From: Cristatella mucedo
Taxonomy: Eukaryota; Bryozoa; Phylactolaemata; Cristatellidae
NCBI GenBank assembly: GCA_009760855.2
Contig: WPIO01000082.1
Location: forward strand, 122,001-186,000
DNA length: 64,000 nt
Direction of reading: 5' to 3'
Positions 10,150 through 23,100 of the stretch are shown here, piece after piece. The translations under genes were made by a program, and so were the position numbers. The notes below the pieces were generated by a model that saw only the letters and a program-made list of their open reading frames with translations, ran no database searches and was not told where the DNA came from. Position 1 is the first letter of the stretch, and each line of letters begins with the position of its first letter.

Positions 10150-10970
10150 CTATCTCCGCCAGGAAGATGGCGTCGGTCGAACCAACGCTCAGTCGCAGCC
10201 GCCGCGCCTTCTCGCCCGAAAGTATGTCGGCGGAAGTAAACATGCGCGAGCGAGCTGTCATCCGCGTAGTACTCCAGGCGAGCTGCTGGTCGCAGTACAA
10301 TCCGCTACCATCCGAGTACTGCCCCGCCGCGTCGGATGGTATGCGTTCCACGCTGCGAAGCGATTCGCGTCATGCCCACCAAGTGGTCCACCGTGACGCG
10401 CGCTTTCTCGACGGACGTTTCGAGTTATGACTGCTGTCCAGCGTTTTGCTGGACGGAATGCCGGCGAGCTACTGGACTTGGTATTTAATTTGAATTTTTT
10501 GCGTCTCAATGAGGTCAAGCGTGAATTTTGGGAAAGAATAACGAATAAATTTACTCGCGCCGCAGGCCCAGCGTCGGTGAAGCGCTCCTGCCTCACCTGG
10601 AGTACTAAGTTAACCGAATTTTATCAATCGAGCGATATGAATGGAAGCGCCAAACCCAACATCCAGGCCACATTATGTCAGCAGGTAACAGATTCCCAAC
10701 TTTTGCCGTTTCACCCCATCTCTCAAGTCCGCCTGTCTCACGCCCGAAAGCTCGAGATGGAATTACAAGTCACTTTCGTAGCTCCACAATCAAGCCTCGT
10801 AAAACCGGACATACTTAAGAGATTCTGAATATGCTTACGTCAGAAAGGCTGCGATACATTGTAAATCGTCTGCGCTCGAATTACTCGCCATTTCCGGTAC
10901 AAGCTTAGCAGGAAATTATACCGGCGCTTTTAAGATTCTTCGCTTTCGAAGCTTGACTATGAATACGCTT
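10150..10970. other. Possible 3'UTR of the giant ORF, otherwise unassigned
   Basis: The GC-rich composition continues to about 10430 and then turns AT-rich. Open frames here (for example 10427-10828) carry no recognisable motif. I cannot place a poly(A) site with confidence. Confidence 0.35.
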
Positions 10971-10974
10971 CACA

Positions 10975-11050
10975 TACGCCTCAGGACTCGAGCCCGCGAC
11001 CTCTGTTGTCAAAGGCGAACACGCTACCCCTTGGCCAAACTAGGACACAG
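10975..11050 (-). mobile_element. tRNA-like SINE head (family A type), fragment
   Basis: On the minus strand 'GTTTGGCCAAGGGGTAGC' (A-box side) and 'GCGGGCTCGAGTCCTG' (B-box side) have the same spacing as in the SINE at 44480-44605. The body and tail are missing. Confidence 0.55.
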
Positions 11051-11690
11051 GAGTAATGAATCTACGTTTCGTAATGAATCTACGAAATAGCATTTTAGGA
11101 ATAAGTCGGGATGTTTAGACAACCGCCCGGTTAAAGACTAGGCTCACTTTCGAGATGCTGTCGGTTCTAGCCGTATCGCAGCTTCTGTGAACCATACTGC
11201 CGTGGCTAGCATCAACGAAATCGGCGATCGAAGTTCGCCACGAAATGCTGATATATCATGACCTAAGCTTTAATGCGACCATGCTTCTTTGCCTAAAACT
11301 TGAGCTACTTCCCTCCCGCCGCGTCCCAGTTGCACTACCAAGACGGCCTTCGGGAGCGACATTCACATTTGGACGGCAACTGACTTATAGACGCTTAATG
11401 ATTAAAAGACTAGCCAAATAGTTTAGGGCAAACCAAGTGTTGGCAGTTAGAAGAGCCAACCCGAAAGACTGGTTAATCTAGGGTCACTCTCGCAATGTCA
11501 GCCCACAATCTGCGTACTATTCCAAAATGGCTTGTCAATTAGATGAGAGCATTTCCTTCACTGCCAAGTAGCCTACTGTCAGTTAAGGAGCGTCGCCAAA
11601 ATCATTACTTGCTTATAGAACGACAGCCAAATTTGTTCTATTTGTGACTGCATTTAGAATACGGTGTTTAGATATGCTCTAGTCAGGACT
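11051..11690. other. Unassigned intergenic DNA
   Basis: No coding, RNA or repeat signal that I can support. Confidence 0.4.
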
Positions 11691-11694
11691 GATC

Positions 11695-12372
11695 TGTGCC
11701 CTTAATTGTCTGCAACTGGTAGAAAACTCATTTGCTCGTCCGGTCTGTCGTTGACAGCATTGACGCCAGGTCTGCCTGAGCTTCACAGGTCCCCTATCAA
11801 GAGTATAATCGGTTTCAAGATTATCAGTCCAGCGTACATACCGCTTCACTCGAATTTGCCCACCTATACTATCTCCTTGGTGCTCCAGTGGGCTCTCGAA
11901 CCAACCGGTTCTCAGCCCGCGGTCATATCCCCTCGAGCTAGATTGAAATATTTTAAAGATTTAGACTTAAGCTCGTATAGACCTTATGTCCAGAACTCTC
12001 TTCCACCTACCGTCACTAACTGCAATGACCTTGCATCGTTTAAAAGGTCTCAACCAAGGGTGTGCCTGTTTCGGTCAGCTTTCCTTCGCCTCTGTAAGCT
12101 TGTCTTTTTTGTCCTAGTGTGCTTTGCGTGCCTACTTGTGCTTGATTTAGTGCATGTTACTAGACCCAGGTCTTACTAACCGGTTGCCACTAGTTTCTTA
12201 ATGCTTGCTGCAGCATTCTGGCCTAAACACTATACTTGCTGGCTTTTGCATGCAGGATACCATGCATGGCACTAACCCTTCGGTATAGTTTCTCTTGCGG
12301 TAAGTTGCAAAGCCACCTGGACAGAGGACGAGTTCTCTTAGGCCGCTATGCAGACGACCTATTATTATGATT
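11695..12372 (+). mobile_element. LINE fragment, 3' end, diverged lineage
   Basis: The frame at 11706-12179 contains the LINE C-terminal pattern: a Tyr-rich 'APxxWNSLP'-like block ('YVQNSLPPTVTNCNDLASFK') followed by 'FRSAF'. The 3' part (about 12300-12370) ends in a version of the shared hairpin module and an ATT-like tail. It is diverged from family A in its coding part. Confidence 0.65.
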
Positions 12373-13950
12373 CGTCGACCCAGTGTATAAGAATATCGGA
12401 TATAGGAAAACTCTGCTTATTAAATCTGCAGTTCTTCGTCCCAGAAGTTGAGCAATATGTCTCACTCCAAAAATAGGATTACTCCTGCGTATAAATGCCT
12501 ATTTGCCGGCTCGTGCGTATTCTTACAAGTGGAGCAGGCTGTACTAATATTAACGGTGACCACATTCATTAAGTTGCATCTTGGCCTTTTTCGTCATTTT
12601 CATAGTTAGGATGGGATATTAGCCATCATGAAAAACACACACCTGGGGCAATCATGATAGGCTTATGTCCATCGAATACCAGCGATTTCATTCGATCGGT
12701 TGTCATTGCTCATTGGCTGAAAAGAAGTCGAAATGAAGCATCTCCTTCATGCACGAAAATGACCCGATCTGAAACTCAAGTGTAATGACTCGCTTTTCAT
12801 ACTTAACGGGGAGCTGGCTAGGCCTTCCAGTTGGCTACTGTAAATAAAGCACCCATTTTAGCACGTTCTAGAAGTTTTCACATTAACCAAGTGCTACGTC
12901 TCACAAACATTCCACACCCAAGCCTACTCTCTACGGGATGAGAAGAAAAACCCAAGATTGGAAAGCGTATCATTATAAAGTATGGCTCTTCGGATCTGTA
13001 CACTTGCCCAACACGTTAGACCGAGGCAAAGCAACTTCATCTTAAATAGGTACTGGCAAGTAATGGTATACTTCAGATGTAGCGTTGGAAAATGAGCTGA
13101 GAAACAACTGATATTAAGTAGACCATTCGTATGGGAGTTGCCGATACGCTGCCTGGGCATTGCATGACATGTATGACAGGTTTCTGCTTTATGCCTCCGT
13201 GAAAACACAATTGCCAATTAACCGTCACGATTTGTGGGTGCCAACGATCAAGTTCCGTTGCAAACAATGAAACTGCAAAACTCACTGCCCTGATGTCACA
13301 AGAAACATATGCTCAGCCTGCACTTCGGTTGCCAAGCCTCTCTGCCACGGCATTATGAAACAATTTCGGTTTCTCCAGTAGAGATTTTACAAGGTAAGTG
13401 GCATTTGCTAGCAATGTTTCGGAAAAATAATTAAGTACTTGCTACCATTGCAGTCACATAAAATATCACCATGGACAAGTCATGTGCCAAAGCAAGCCCT
13501 AATAAAACTAGGACGGCAAAGACCCACAGGATGCAAAGGCAGGTCGGTGGAGAACAAAATGCATACATGCGTGCCAAAAGTGGCATGACCAATACATTCT
13601 TGATCCATAACGAATATCGATTGCAGTTGACAACTCAACACAGGGCCCGCGCCAAGCAATCGCAGCACATATATTTACATAATGGGCCACGCAATGGGTA
13701 TAACACTAGAATATGTACAACGTGGACATTAAAGAACACATGGCGTCGGATAGTCTGTATGTGAACCATACAAATGAAGTACTCGAGTTCCATTTCGAGG
13801 ACTTACTAGAACCAGGCTCTTTGAGCACAGAAGTAGCTGGGTAGAATCCAAATCAAACTTCATGGTTGATAGGCCCCGATACTGCCTTTCTGGCATATAA
13901 CAAGCAGAAAGCTGCTGGCATCGCATCAGCACACAGCTGAACTTCACTTG
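12373..13950. other. Region downstream of THOC3, including its probable 3'UTR
   Basis: The part next to 13950 should contain the THOC3 3'UTR on the minus strand, but I find no unambiguous polyadenylation signal. The rest has no recognisable feature. Confidence 0.4.
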
Positions 13951-14111
13951 TTAGTTGTCACTAGGTAGACCCCAAAGTTTCACGGTACCCGCATCCCTCT
14001 CCCTGTCATACTTGTCTTTGTCATCACAGGCATATGCCAAGACATTCCGTTTGGGGTTCCATGCAACTTCAAAGGTAGGAGATTCGCAAACTATATCAGC
14101 CACTCTCTGAC
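13951..14111 (-). CDS. THOC3: THOC3 exon 6 (last coding exon)
   Basis: 161 nt, acceptor 'gcatttcag', ending at TAA 13953-13951. It encodes [18 protein letters not shown] through [15 protein letters not shown] and the C-terminal [10 protein letters not shown], the typical end of THOC3. Confidence 0.94.
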
Positions 14112-17100
14112 CTGAAATGCCACAGAAAACTAGCTTCAATTACAATACAAGCATTGGTTTACGGGGGCAAAGCAAAGCACCAGCTGTAATATAGGGTACA
14201 CAACACTTCTCTCAGCATGAGGGCAAGCTGTAAGTTTATGCAACAAGACTCAAATTAGGTGCATGAATGGTAGCAGCTGAGCAAGGACTAGGTATATACA
14301 CTCACACACAAAAGAACTTAGCAACTATTTGCCATTGGAGGTTGCCCAGTGGAGTGGGCGACTTTTATATAATCCGACTGTTTACCTACAAACGGACTCA
14401 CTGCCAAAGCTGGCTTGCCGGTAGCAGTCGGAAACAAAAACACCAATGCTGCCTACGGCAATATTTTATTCAAAAACGGCAAATGTGTATCTGGGGACTG
14501 AGGAAAGAAATTTACGATCCCACAGATGTGGTGAATGGAGGACTTTCTGACTAAGAAAAGCTTAAGAGCACCACCAAGACTGCTAATAAATAACACGGGG
14601 GGGGGCATCCCGACCTCTTATTGATGTAAGTATACTAACAATAATACACTGGATATAGCACCCTCAGGGAACTAAATCTCATTCTAGACACTTCACATCT
14701 GCTCCACTTATTATAATCCCGGTTCACTTAATAGAAAATATTGAAAAGCCTCGTGCGATATTTTTCCCTATTGTTAGGCTAAAATTAAGTCTACCGGCAA
14801 GGTGACCACAGCTTGATAGGGGCATTTGTCTGCCCTCCTAAACACATTAATGTTTAAGTGTCGTAGAGTAAAGCAAATGCAACTAATAATGAAAAGAGTC
14901 ATGGGCTTGAGCCCTACGGCATACGTAAAGCATCTGGACAGAGATTTAAGTTCTCTTAGGGTGATATAAATAGAAATAAAGAATTTTTTATTTACAACAG
15001 AAAGCAATAAACTTCCAATAAATACGGCCAGTCCTTCAACTCACGACGGCACTTTAAGTCGGCAGCTATTGCGATCCAGTAGGAATACCCACATCGTAGC
15101 TTTTGATTTATCACCGGGAAGGCATGACTGCAGTATGAGCAGACAGTATTCCACACAACATGCACATAATCATCAAAGATCGGAATACTGGCATGGCAGT
15201 GCACCAAGCAAGTGCCTTAGCAATACAGTAATGGTAGGTGGCTAGTGCCATTGCAATCTGTGCTCTAGCCAGCTAACATCTGGATGTAGGTGACAATATA
15301 GTGACAATGGTATCTATCGGCATGCTCCTAAAATCTAATTCAGTATGATTTCGCAGGCACACAAAAACTTGGGATACTCTGAACGATAGAAAACAGCACA
15401 GTTAATCTTGGTGTAGCCCAGCAAGCAAAGAGTAGACAGCATTAACCCATACCTGTTTCAATATCAGCTATGTCTATCACCAAATCCTCTGATGCTGATG
15501 CAATCAGTGTCCCATCGTAGTTGAAGCTTAAGGAACGTATTGGCCAATCTAGCCTACAAAGAGTGAGAGAAATGCTCGACCGTGTGAGCAATCAGGATAC
15601 CAAAACAGAGAAGTGCAAGAAGTGATTAAAATGACAGACATCAAAGCACTTTGTCAAGTGCATAGACCAGGACAGTCTGTATACATCGGGCAGCAGAGCA
15701 AATCAGGATCGTCCTCATTTGCAACAGGCCTGCATTAGCAACAAAAGCATTGCTTGATTCTTAGTGGAAACAGAAAACCGACAGGCACATGAGTCTGTTG
15801 ATCAGCACAGGAATTGGCAACATAAACTCGTCCCATCACCCAAGACCCTACATCAGTGGTTCTCAACCTTCCTAATGTATTTTAACGCCCTTCCCAACAT
15901 CCTTCCTAACGCCCCTACATCGAGACTCTTCAGTGGTCAAACTTTTTCTGAACGATTGCTCCTACCACAGGATGTAGGTCAACACTCAGATAGTCTCTTC
16001 CTTTCATTTAGTAAAAGTGCCCTCAGATTTGCAGTCTACCTTAAGGAAAGGTTGCAGCGCGAAATTGATTTAAGCTGATGCCTCAGCAATCTATCAATGG
16101 TTGCTGGCATGTGGCTATGTACCCTCAGTTGCAAAGAATATTTGCCCTCTCAGTTTTTGCTGTTCGGGCTTGACAGTGCGCAAAACAAAGCTTTAGAGCA
16201 TATCGGGACACGGACAGCCGAGGGAGGGGTATTCACGAGCATCATCCTGGGCACCTAAAGCACCTACTTGCCGACTGGTTAAAAAAAAGTTGGAAATCGA
16301 ACTTGGTTATCAGGTAGATTTGCCAAGTCTACAGGTAATGAACGTCTTTCGAGATTTCCCAACCTTTTTAGCATCAACCTGTATCGTATTTCTGCTCGAC
16401 ACTAAGTGGTGCATGGATAATATTTATGTCCACCCAGTACCTATAATTATAGATTGGACTCGCGTAGCTACAAAATACTGTGCACAGAACACTGATATGA
16501 CTATGTCAAAGACATGCCGTCACAGCTGCATCAAAAAGGGTATAGCTATAGCACATAGCTGTCTTATGGCGATGTTCTGTCCTATCTCCTCGACATCTGT
16601 CAAAAAAATTGATCTCGAAGAGTAGCGTGAACTATTGAAGCAAGTCTCGCTTAGCAAAGCTGACGAAGCTAGACAGGTACATTAGGAAAAACAACTGTCG
16701 TGTTTACTTGACTCGTTTACTAGTCGTCATCGTGTTCTAATTGTCAAGGCGACTAATTGATTTCTATAAGTTGATTTGACAGTTTTCTGAGAGTTCCGAT
16801 AAAATAAATACATCCTAGCTGGTTAAACAGCCTCTTTTGTATAGCGACAGAAGAGCCTTTATGGCTATCAGCACCACTTGCAGTGACGATAAAAGATCGC
16901 CCACCGCAGGAATCGATCCCACGACCTCGGGACCGAGGTCGTAAAAGCAACCGCCTGACCTAGTGTGCTGTCACGGCACACCATAACTGCTGCTTTGACA
17001 CAGTGGTTATATTAATAATATTAATAGTAATAATACACTTGACCAAGGACTCTAAAATGAATTATATACCCTCGGCGAACTCAATCTCTTTCTAGGTGCT

Positions 17101-20100
17101 TTACATTTGCTGCAAAAGAAGCAAGATCGAATGGCGAGTGGTATCATGCTTGATATACAACAATAATCACATGGTTAGGTGTGACATGCACAGAATAAGC
17201 ATGCACGTGTGGTTAGTGGCAGCATGCACAGTGTCATCATCCATAAGCACGAATCACAGTGACCCACTAAATGTTGACATAAATAGGGGCGTTTGTAAGT
17301 TCTTTTTAAATGTGGTAAAGTCAGAAGATGTCGTGACAGGAGTGAGTTCCAGGCTTTGGGAGCATACAAACGAAATGCACGGTCTCCAAAGGATTTGAGG
17401 TATTGGTAGACTGTTGGATTCCGAAAAGCAAGTTACTATGCTTAGCCTGGTTAGTAAGTAGATCTGATAGATAGGCTAGAGCCAAAGAATGAAATGACCT
17501 AAAAGTGAGCAACAAAATCTTGAAGTCGATCCGTTGCATGACTGGTAACCAGTGCAGGTCGGCGAGAAGTAGTGTGATGTGGCAACTGCGATGCCCACGA
17601 CAGACAAGCCTAGCAGCAGAGTTTTGTACCGGCTGTAATCGCCTGATTGCACGTGCCGGTAGGCCAGCAAGCAGTGAGTTACAGAAGTCAAGATGGGATG
17701 TCACAAATGCATGGACCAACTTAGATGTGGTATCTTTTCTAAACAAGCCCAAATTTTAGCAATGTTGTGTAGCTGAAAGTAGGCAGACTTGATTGTGGAG
17801 CTGATGTGGTCGTCTAACGAAAAGTCTTTTTGGAACAGGACTCCTAGATTTCGTGCAGATTCAACAGCAGCTTTGCTGGCAGAGCCGATTTTGAGCGTTA
17901 GCCTTTCAAATGTCTGAATCGCACTTGATTTACTCATAACTAGTAAGTTAGTTTTATCATCATTAAATTTAAGAAAATGTGCTGCCATCCATGTGCGGAT
18001 GTCATCAATGCATGCAGCAAGTGAGTTGAGAGAATTCGAGGTGCTCGAAGGCTGTGAGGGATCAAAGCAAAGGTACTACTGAGTGTCATCCACAAGTGAA
18101 AGCCAAGATTGTGCCTGGCAATCACATGAGTAGGAGGGAGAGTATAAACCGTGAAAAGACTTCACGAAGCCCCAAGGTACCCCACATTTCAGAGGTACCT
18201 CAGATGATCTTTGTTTCTCGCCTCCCGACATAGAGCACTTTCATGTGCTTCGTGTTCGTTGCAGAATTCTTCCGAAAACCAAAGTTCTTGCGAACATCGT
18301 ATACGGAAACGATACAGCTAAGACCTGTTTAAAGCTATTCTGATTGTTATTTGACCGTAGCATGTAAGACATTACATGCCTATGGATATCTACACACTTA
18401 ACGCTTCGGGCTGCTGGGTCTTCCACGCCGGCGGCTGCCTTAGCTACGCCGGCGGCTAGTAACCTGCATGTTAGTTATGATTGTCGGCAGCTGTTATCGC
18501 TTCACCATCTAGATCAAATGCATTCCTAGATATTAATGTTGTTGCTATGATTCATGAACTATGCATTAACAAAAGAAAAGCACCCCGGAGCCACCATAGT
18601 GGCCAGAACCGCCAGCTCAGACGCCAACCATTGGGCTGGAACTTCGAGCTGAGTAGCCCCTCGTTTGGTATTCCTACCATTGTCTCGAACAGCTCAGCAT
18701 GCTCCCCCACATGTGTCACGGCAAATCTCTCTAACACAGCAGTCATCAGGCCTGTTATACCTCCATCGGCCCGACTTAACGCTTGCCTTTGGAATCCTCG
18801 CTCAATGAGCAATAAACATCTGGTAATAAGTGACCTTATTTCTGAAAATGGTCTCGACCTGCTCGCCTTAACTGAAACTTGGCTAAAATCGATAAACTGT
18901 CCGACAATTAAAGACGCTACCCCAACTGGTTTCTCATTCTTTCACCTCCCTAGATCAATCAAAACTGGAGGCGGAGTTGCTGTTATCGTGCACTCAAAAT
19001 TCAACTTCAAGCCATTTGCAGTACCCTCGAAGAAGTCTTTTGAATTTTTAGTCTTGATCTCATCCGAAAACAAGCTACCGATAGTGGCAGCAGTCTATCG
19101 CCCACCAGGTACCAAATCCTCCTTTATCTCAGATTTCTCTGATCTCATTTCGATTATGTGTGCAAGAAATCGATCCTTCCTCATTATGGGTGATTTCAAC
19201 GTTCACTTTGATAACTTATCTGATGCTTTCAGGACCGAATTTCGTGCATTGACTGACTCATTGTCTCTTGTGGCTCATGTGCATGGCCCTACTCACATCA
19301 AGCGTCACATGCTAGACCAAATTTTCTCATACAACTGCACTTTGTCATTACCAATTATTACCAAATCCTGCTTATCTGATCACATGCAGATCTTATTCAA
19401 TCTACAGTGTGTGCCAGCCACGTCCTCCTCTAAAATCACATGTGAATCGCGAAACCTCAAGACCCTGGACATCGATGCTGTCCGTGCAAGAATATCTGCT
19501 TCACCCCTGCTGCTCAGTCCTCCCGCCGATCTGTCATCATTGGTAGATGGCTACAACACGACACTAGCTGATACGCTTGAGTTTGCAACTCTGACTAAGC
19601 ACGATGTGTGCCCTTGCATAGGCGGCCTATGGTTTACCACAAACATTAACCTAGCCAGGTCTACTAAGCAAAAGCTTGAAAAAGCATACACAAGATTAGG
19701 ACTGACTGCCCATCGACAGGCATACAAGGACAACTGTGGGTCGTACCAATCGATCCTAGCAAAGGCCAAGTCTAGCTTCTTTAAAAACATTGTTGAATCA
19801 CAGATGCATGAACCAAAAATGCTGATGTTGACGATCAACCATCTCCTCAACTGCTCCCAAATTAGCTCCTTACCAGATAATCCTTGTTATGATCTAGCCG
19901 ATCGCTTCTCTCGATTCTTTGTGCAGAAGATACACAAGATCAGGGAGTCCCTCCCTGCGATGGCTGCAACCCCCCTAGAATGATGTCCCTCGATTTCTGG
20001 CTGCATCTCAACGTCTACATTTAAGCAGGTCACTGGTGATCTCTTTCTGAAGTTCATACCCCAATCAACGAAGACAACAAGGTTTTGGACCCTATTCCCA

Positions 20101-23100
20101 CTGTCCTGCTCCTACTCTGCTGCTGCCATGCATAATTAACATTTTTAACATGTCATTAGCCTCAGGTCATGTCCAATCACATTTAAAAAAGCTGTAGTCC
20201 GGCCACTTCTCAAGAAAGCGACACCAGACCAAGAGAACTTAAGCAACTACCACCCAGTCTCCCTTCTACCATCCCTATTAACGAGACTGGAACGAGTGGC
20301 AGACCACCAGAACTCATATATTGAAACTTCCAACCTTGCTAGTAAGTTCTAGTCTGACTTGAGAGCTAATCACTCCAGATATCAGCATTGCTTAGGGTAT
20401 ACAACGACCTACTAAGGAATGCAGACATAAGGAGAGTGTCTCTGCTTGTTTTGCTCGATCTTTCGGGGTATCGATCACCAAGTTTTTCGAGAGCACCTTC
20501 TTCTCGCTTGGGCATCACTGGCACTGCTCTGCGATGATTCAGATCCTATCTCAGTGTGAGACTCCATAGTATCAACGTGAATGGTCAAATAATATTAATG
20601 CGAGATGAGAGGCACTCAAAAAGGACTTTAATAATAATAATAACGCACCTGATAAAGCGCCCCCAGAGAACTCAATCTCTTTCTAGGCGCTTACTTTGTG
20701 ATCAATAGAATCAAACCTGCCGAAGATTGAGCAAAACAAGCTGAGATACTCTTAAGTCTGCATTCCGAAGTAGGTCGTAATGTTTGGGGTACCTTTCGAA
20801 AGGCAAATATGTTAGAACTGGGTTAGGAAGTTCTGGCGACTTCCGCTTGAATGAAAAAACGGTTTTGTAAACCACGTCTAACCCGGATGTAAAGCGGAAG
20901 CAACCAATATAAAATAAAAATTTCACCAATCTCTGCTTGATATGCGACGTGTACCCCAACTTCTCAAACCTTGGTAGATTGTGATACATGCTTGAAGCTT
21001 GTCGAGGTGCATTCTTAAGTCTATATGTCCACGATTATGGAAAATAAGGCTCTAGGACGTTTGATGATGTATACAGCAAATGTACATCAACTTATGCAAC
21101 TTCAAACCACATCACAACTTTTTGCTGCTGCAGCAGCAAAGTTTGATGACACCTGGATTATTGCAAGAAAAAATATATAATTCATTTGTATAGTACCCTA
21201 AGAGAACTCAATATCTATCCAGGTGCTTCAGATATGTCACAGGACTCGACAGCATACGACCTTGGTCACCAAAGGCGAGCCCCTTAACCCCTGGGTCAAA
21301 CCACTGAGATGAAAAATAAAGAAACTACATTGTAGTTAACCAGAAAGGAGCAAAATGCATTCCATACGCTTGATACTCTTCTGACTACCCTGCTTCATTA
21401 TTTCTTGTTAGTGAAAATGATTAAGCCAATGCGACTAAGCAGGATTAGCAAGACGTTCGACTTGCACAAGAAAGCAAAGGCCCAAGACCGGTGGTTTACC
21501 AGATTGCTGTAGTTGAACAAGCTAAATGGTCGTTTTGCCCCTGCTCGGCTTGACTTATGCCCATAAACATTCTAGGAGTAATCTTAACCTTACCACTAAC
21601 CAGTTTCAGCTTTTTCGTGCCCTCAGGTCCTGTATGGACAAACAATTTGCTGTTCCATTCTTGCGCTTAAAGACCGTTGGTGACAGAAGCTTTAGTTCTG
21701 CAGGTCCTAGACTGTGGAACTCGCTTCCATGATTCTTACGCAACGACAACTACTCTCCTGCTGCCGACTATAGCTCGTCCTTTCCAGTGGTCCTGAGCTG
21801 CTACTTCTATGCCACTCACTACCTTGAGTGCTCTCCTGACTCTGCTATGCTTCCCACTTTCTTTTTGTTGCATGAGACGAAGTCTGTTGGCTACCGAATG
21901 CATACCAAAAGCCGCTTAGGCTGTGAGTGGGCTATACAAAACTCTCCTGCGTAACACCCACATAGTCTTTATGGCTTTGTGGAATTACAGATGGAGATAC
22001 ATTAAATTCGATTGCACTTCCTTTGCAGCCTGTTTAAGTGCCTACCAAGAGGGTTCTCTGAGGGCACTATATCAAATGCATTATTATTATTAGTATTAGT
22101 ATTCCCTTCAAAGTGAATTTGTCTGGCAGTCCAATTGTAAAGAACTCGGCTCGTACAACAATAGGGAAGTAAAATGAGAAAGGACTGTTGTCAGCAACAT
22201 TATTAGCAAGAAACAACGTATAAGGTGAATAGACACTGATAAAAATTAGCTTCAGACAAAATCAGAACCTATTTTAGACCCGAATCGTCAACTCGACGAT
22301 GTGATGCCTCGACCAACAATGAGCTTAAGTTATCGGATGTCTCATTGACTCATTGAAAAGCCTGCTCATGCCATATTGACGGTTGTTACACAACCAGAAC
22401 ATGCCACCAGTTAAACCGCTTTCTGAAGGTATAAAAACGATTTCGACGTTGCACCACAGAGATGGCAATTCAAACCGAGAAATCACGAGAAGGCTGAAAA
22501 TCTGAGGGCAGTGTTTACAACATTATTAAGAAACATCTGATCTGTGGTAGCACAGATGCACTGCCACGCTCAGGTTGCCATTGAGTAACTTATCCGATGG
22601 AGGACCGGCTCCTGAAACATGACTTTGTAAAGGGCAGGTTTGCCATTGCTAAATGCACTGTTTAAAGAGTCTATGCCAAACTACCGGGTCGGCCAAAAGC
22701 CAAATTACCATGACTAGACGAACTAAAGAGCAAGGACTGAATGCATGGGGTGGCCAAGTGCAAGCCATTGCTGATTGTCCAGTACAAAAAGCAAAGCTAG
22801 ATTTTTCACACTGATACCAGCACTGGACTGCTGCACAGTGGAGCAGAGTGCTTGGACTGATGAGTCAAACTTCAATCTCCTCGGCTGCGATAAGAGGAGG
22901 AAGTGCGTTTTTTAGCAAATAGGTGAAGAAAAGTTTAAGGTTGTCTTGCTAAAGGCAGTGAAATTCGGTAGTGGAAGTGTAATGGCATGGGGTTGATTCT
23001 AGGTGTTGGGCATCTTCACAGCAAATAAGAAATCATGCATCAGAATGTCAAACTCAGCATTTTGCAGAATGTTTGCTTGCCATCTGCTTTTGCTCTTCAC

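Larger units (their letters stand above)
2740..10430. other. GC/CpG-rich island
   Basis: Base composition turns abruptly GC- and CpG-rich at about 2740 and falls back to AT-rich at about 10430, close to the ends of the giant ORF. The two recognisable genes further right have exons of ordinary composition, so this is a local property and not a genome-wide coding bias. Confidence 0.8.
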
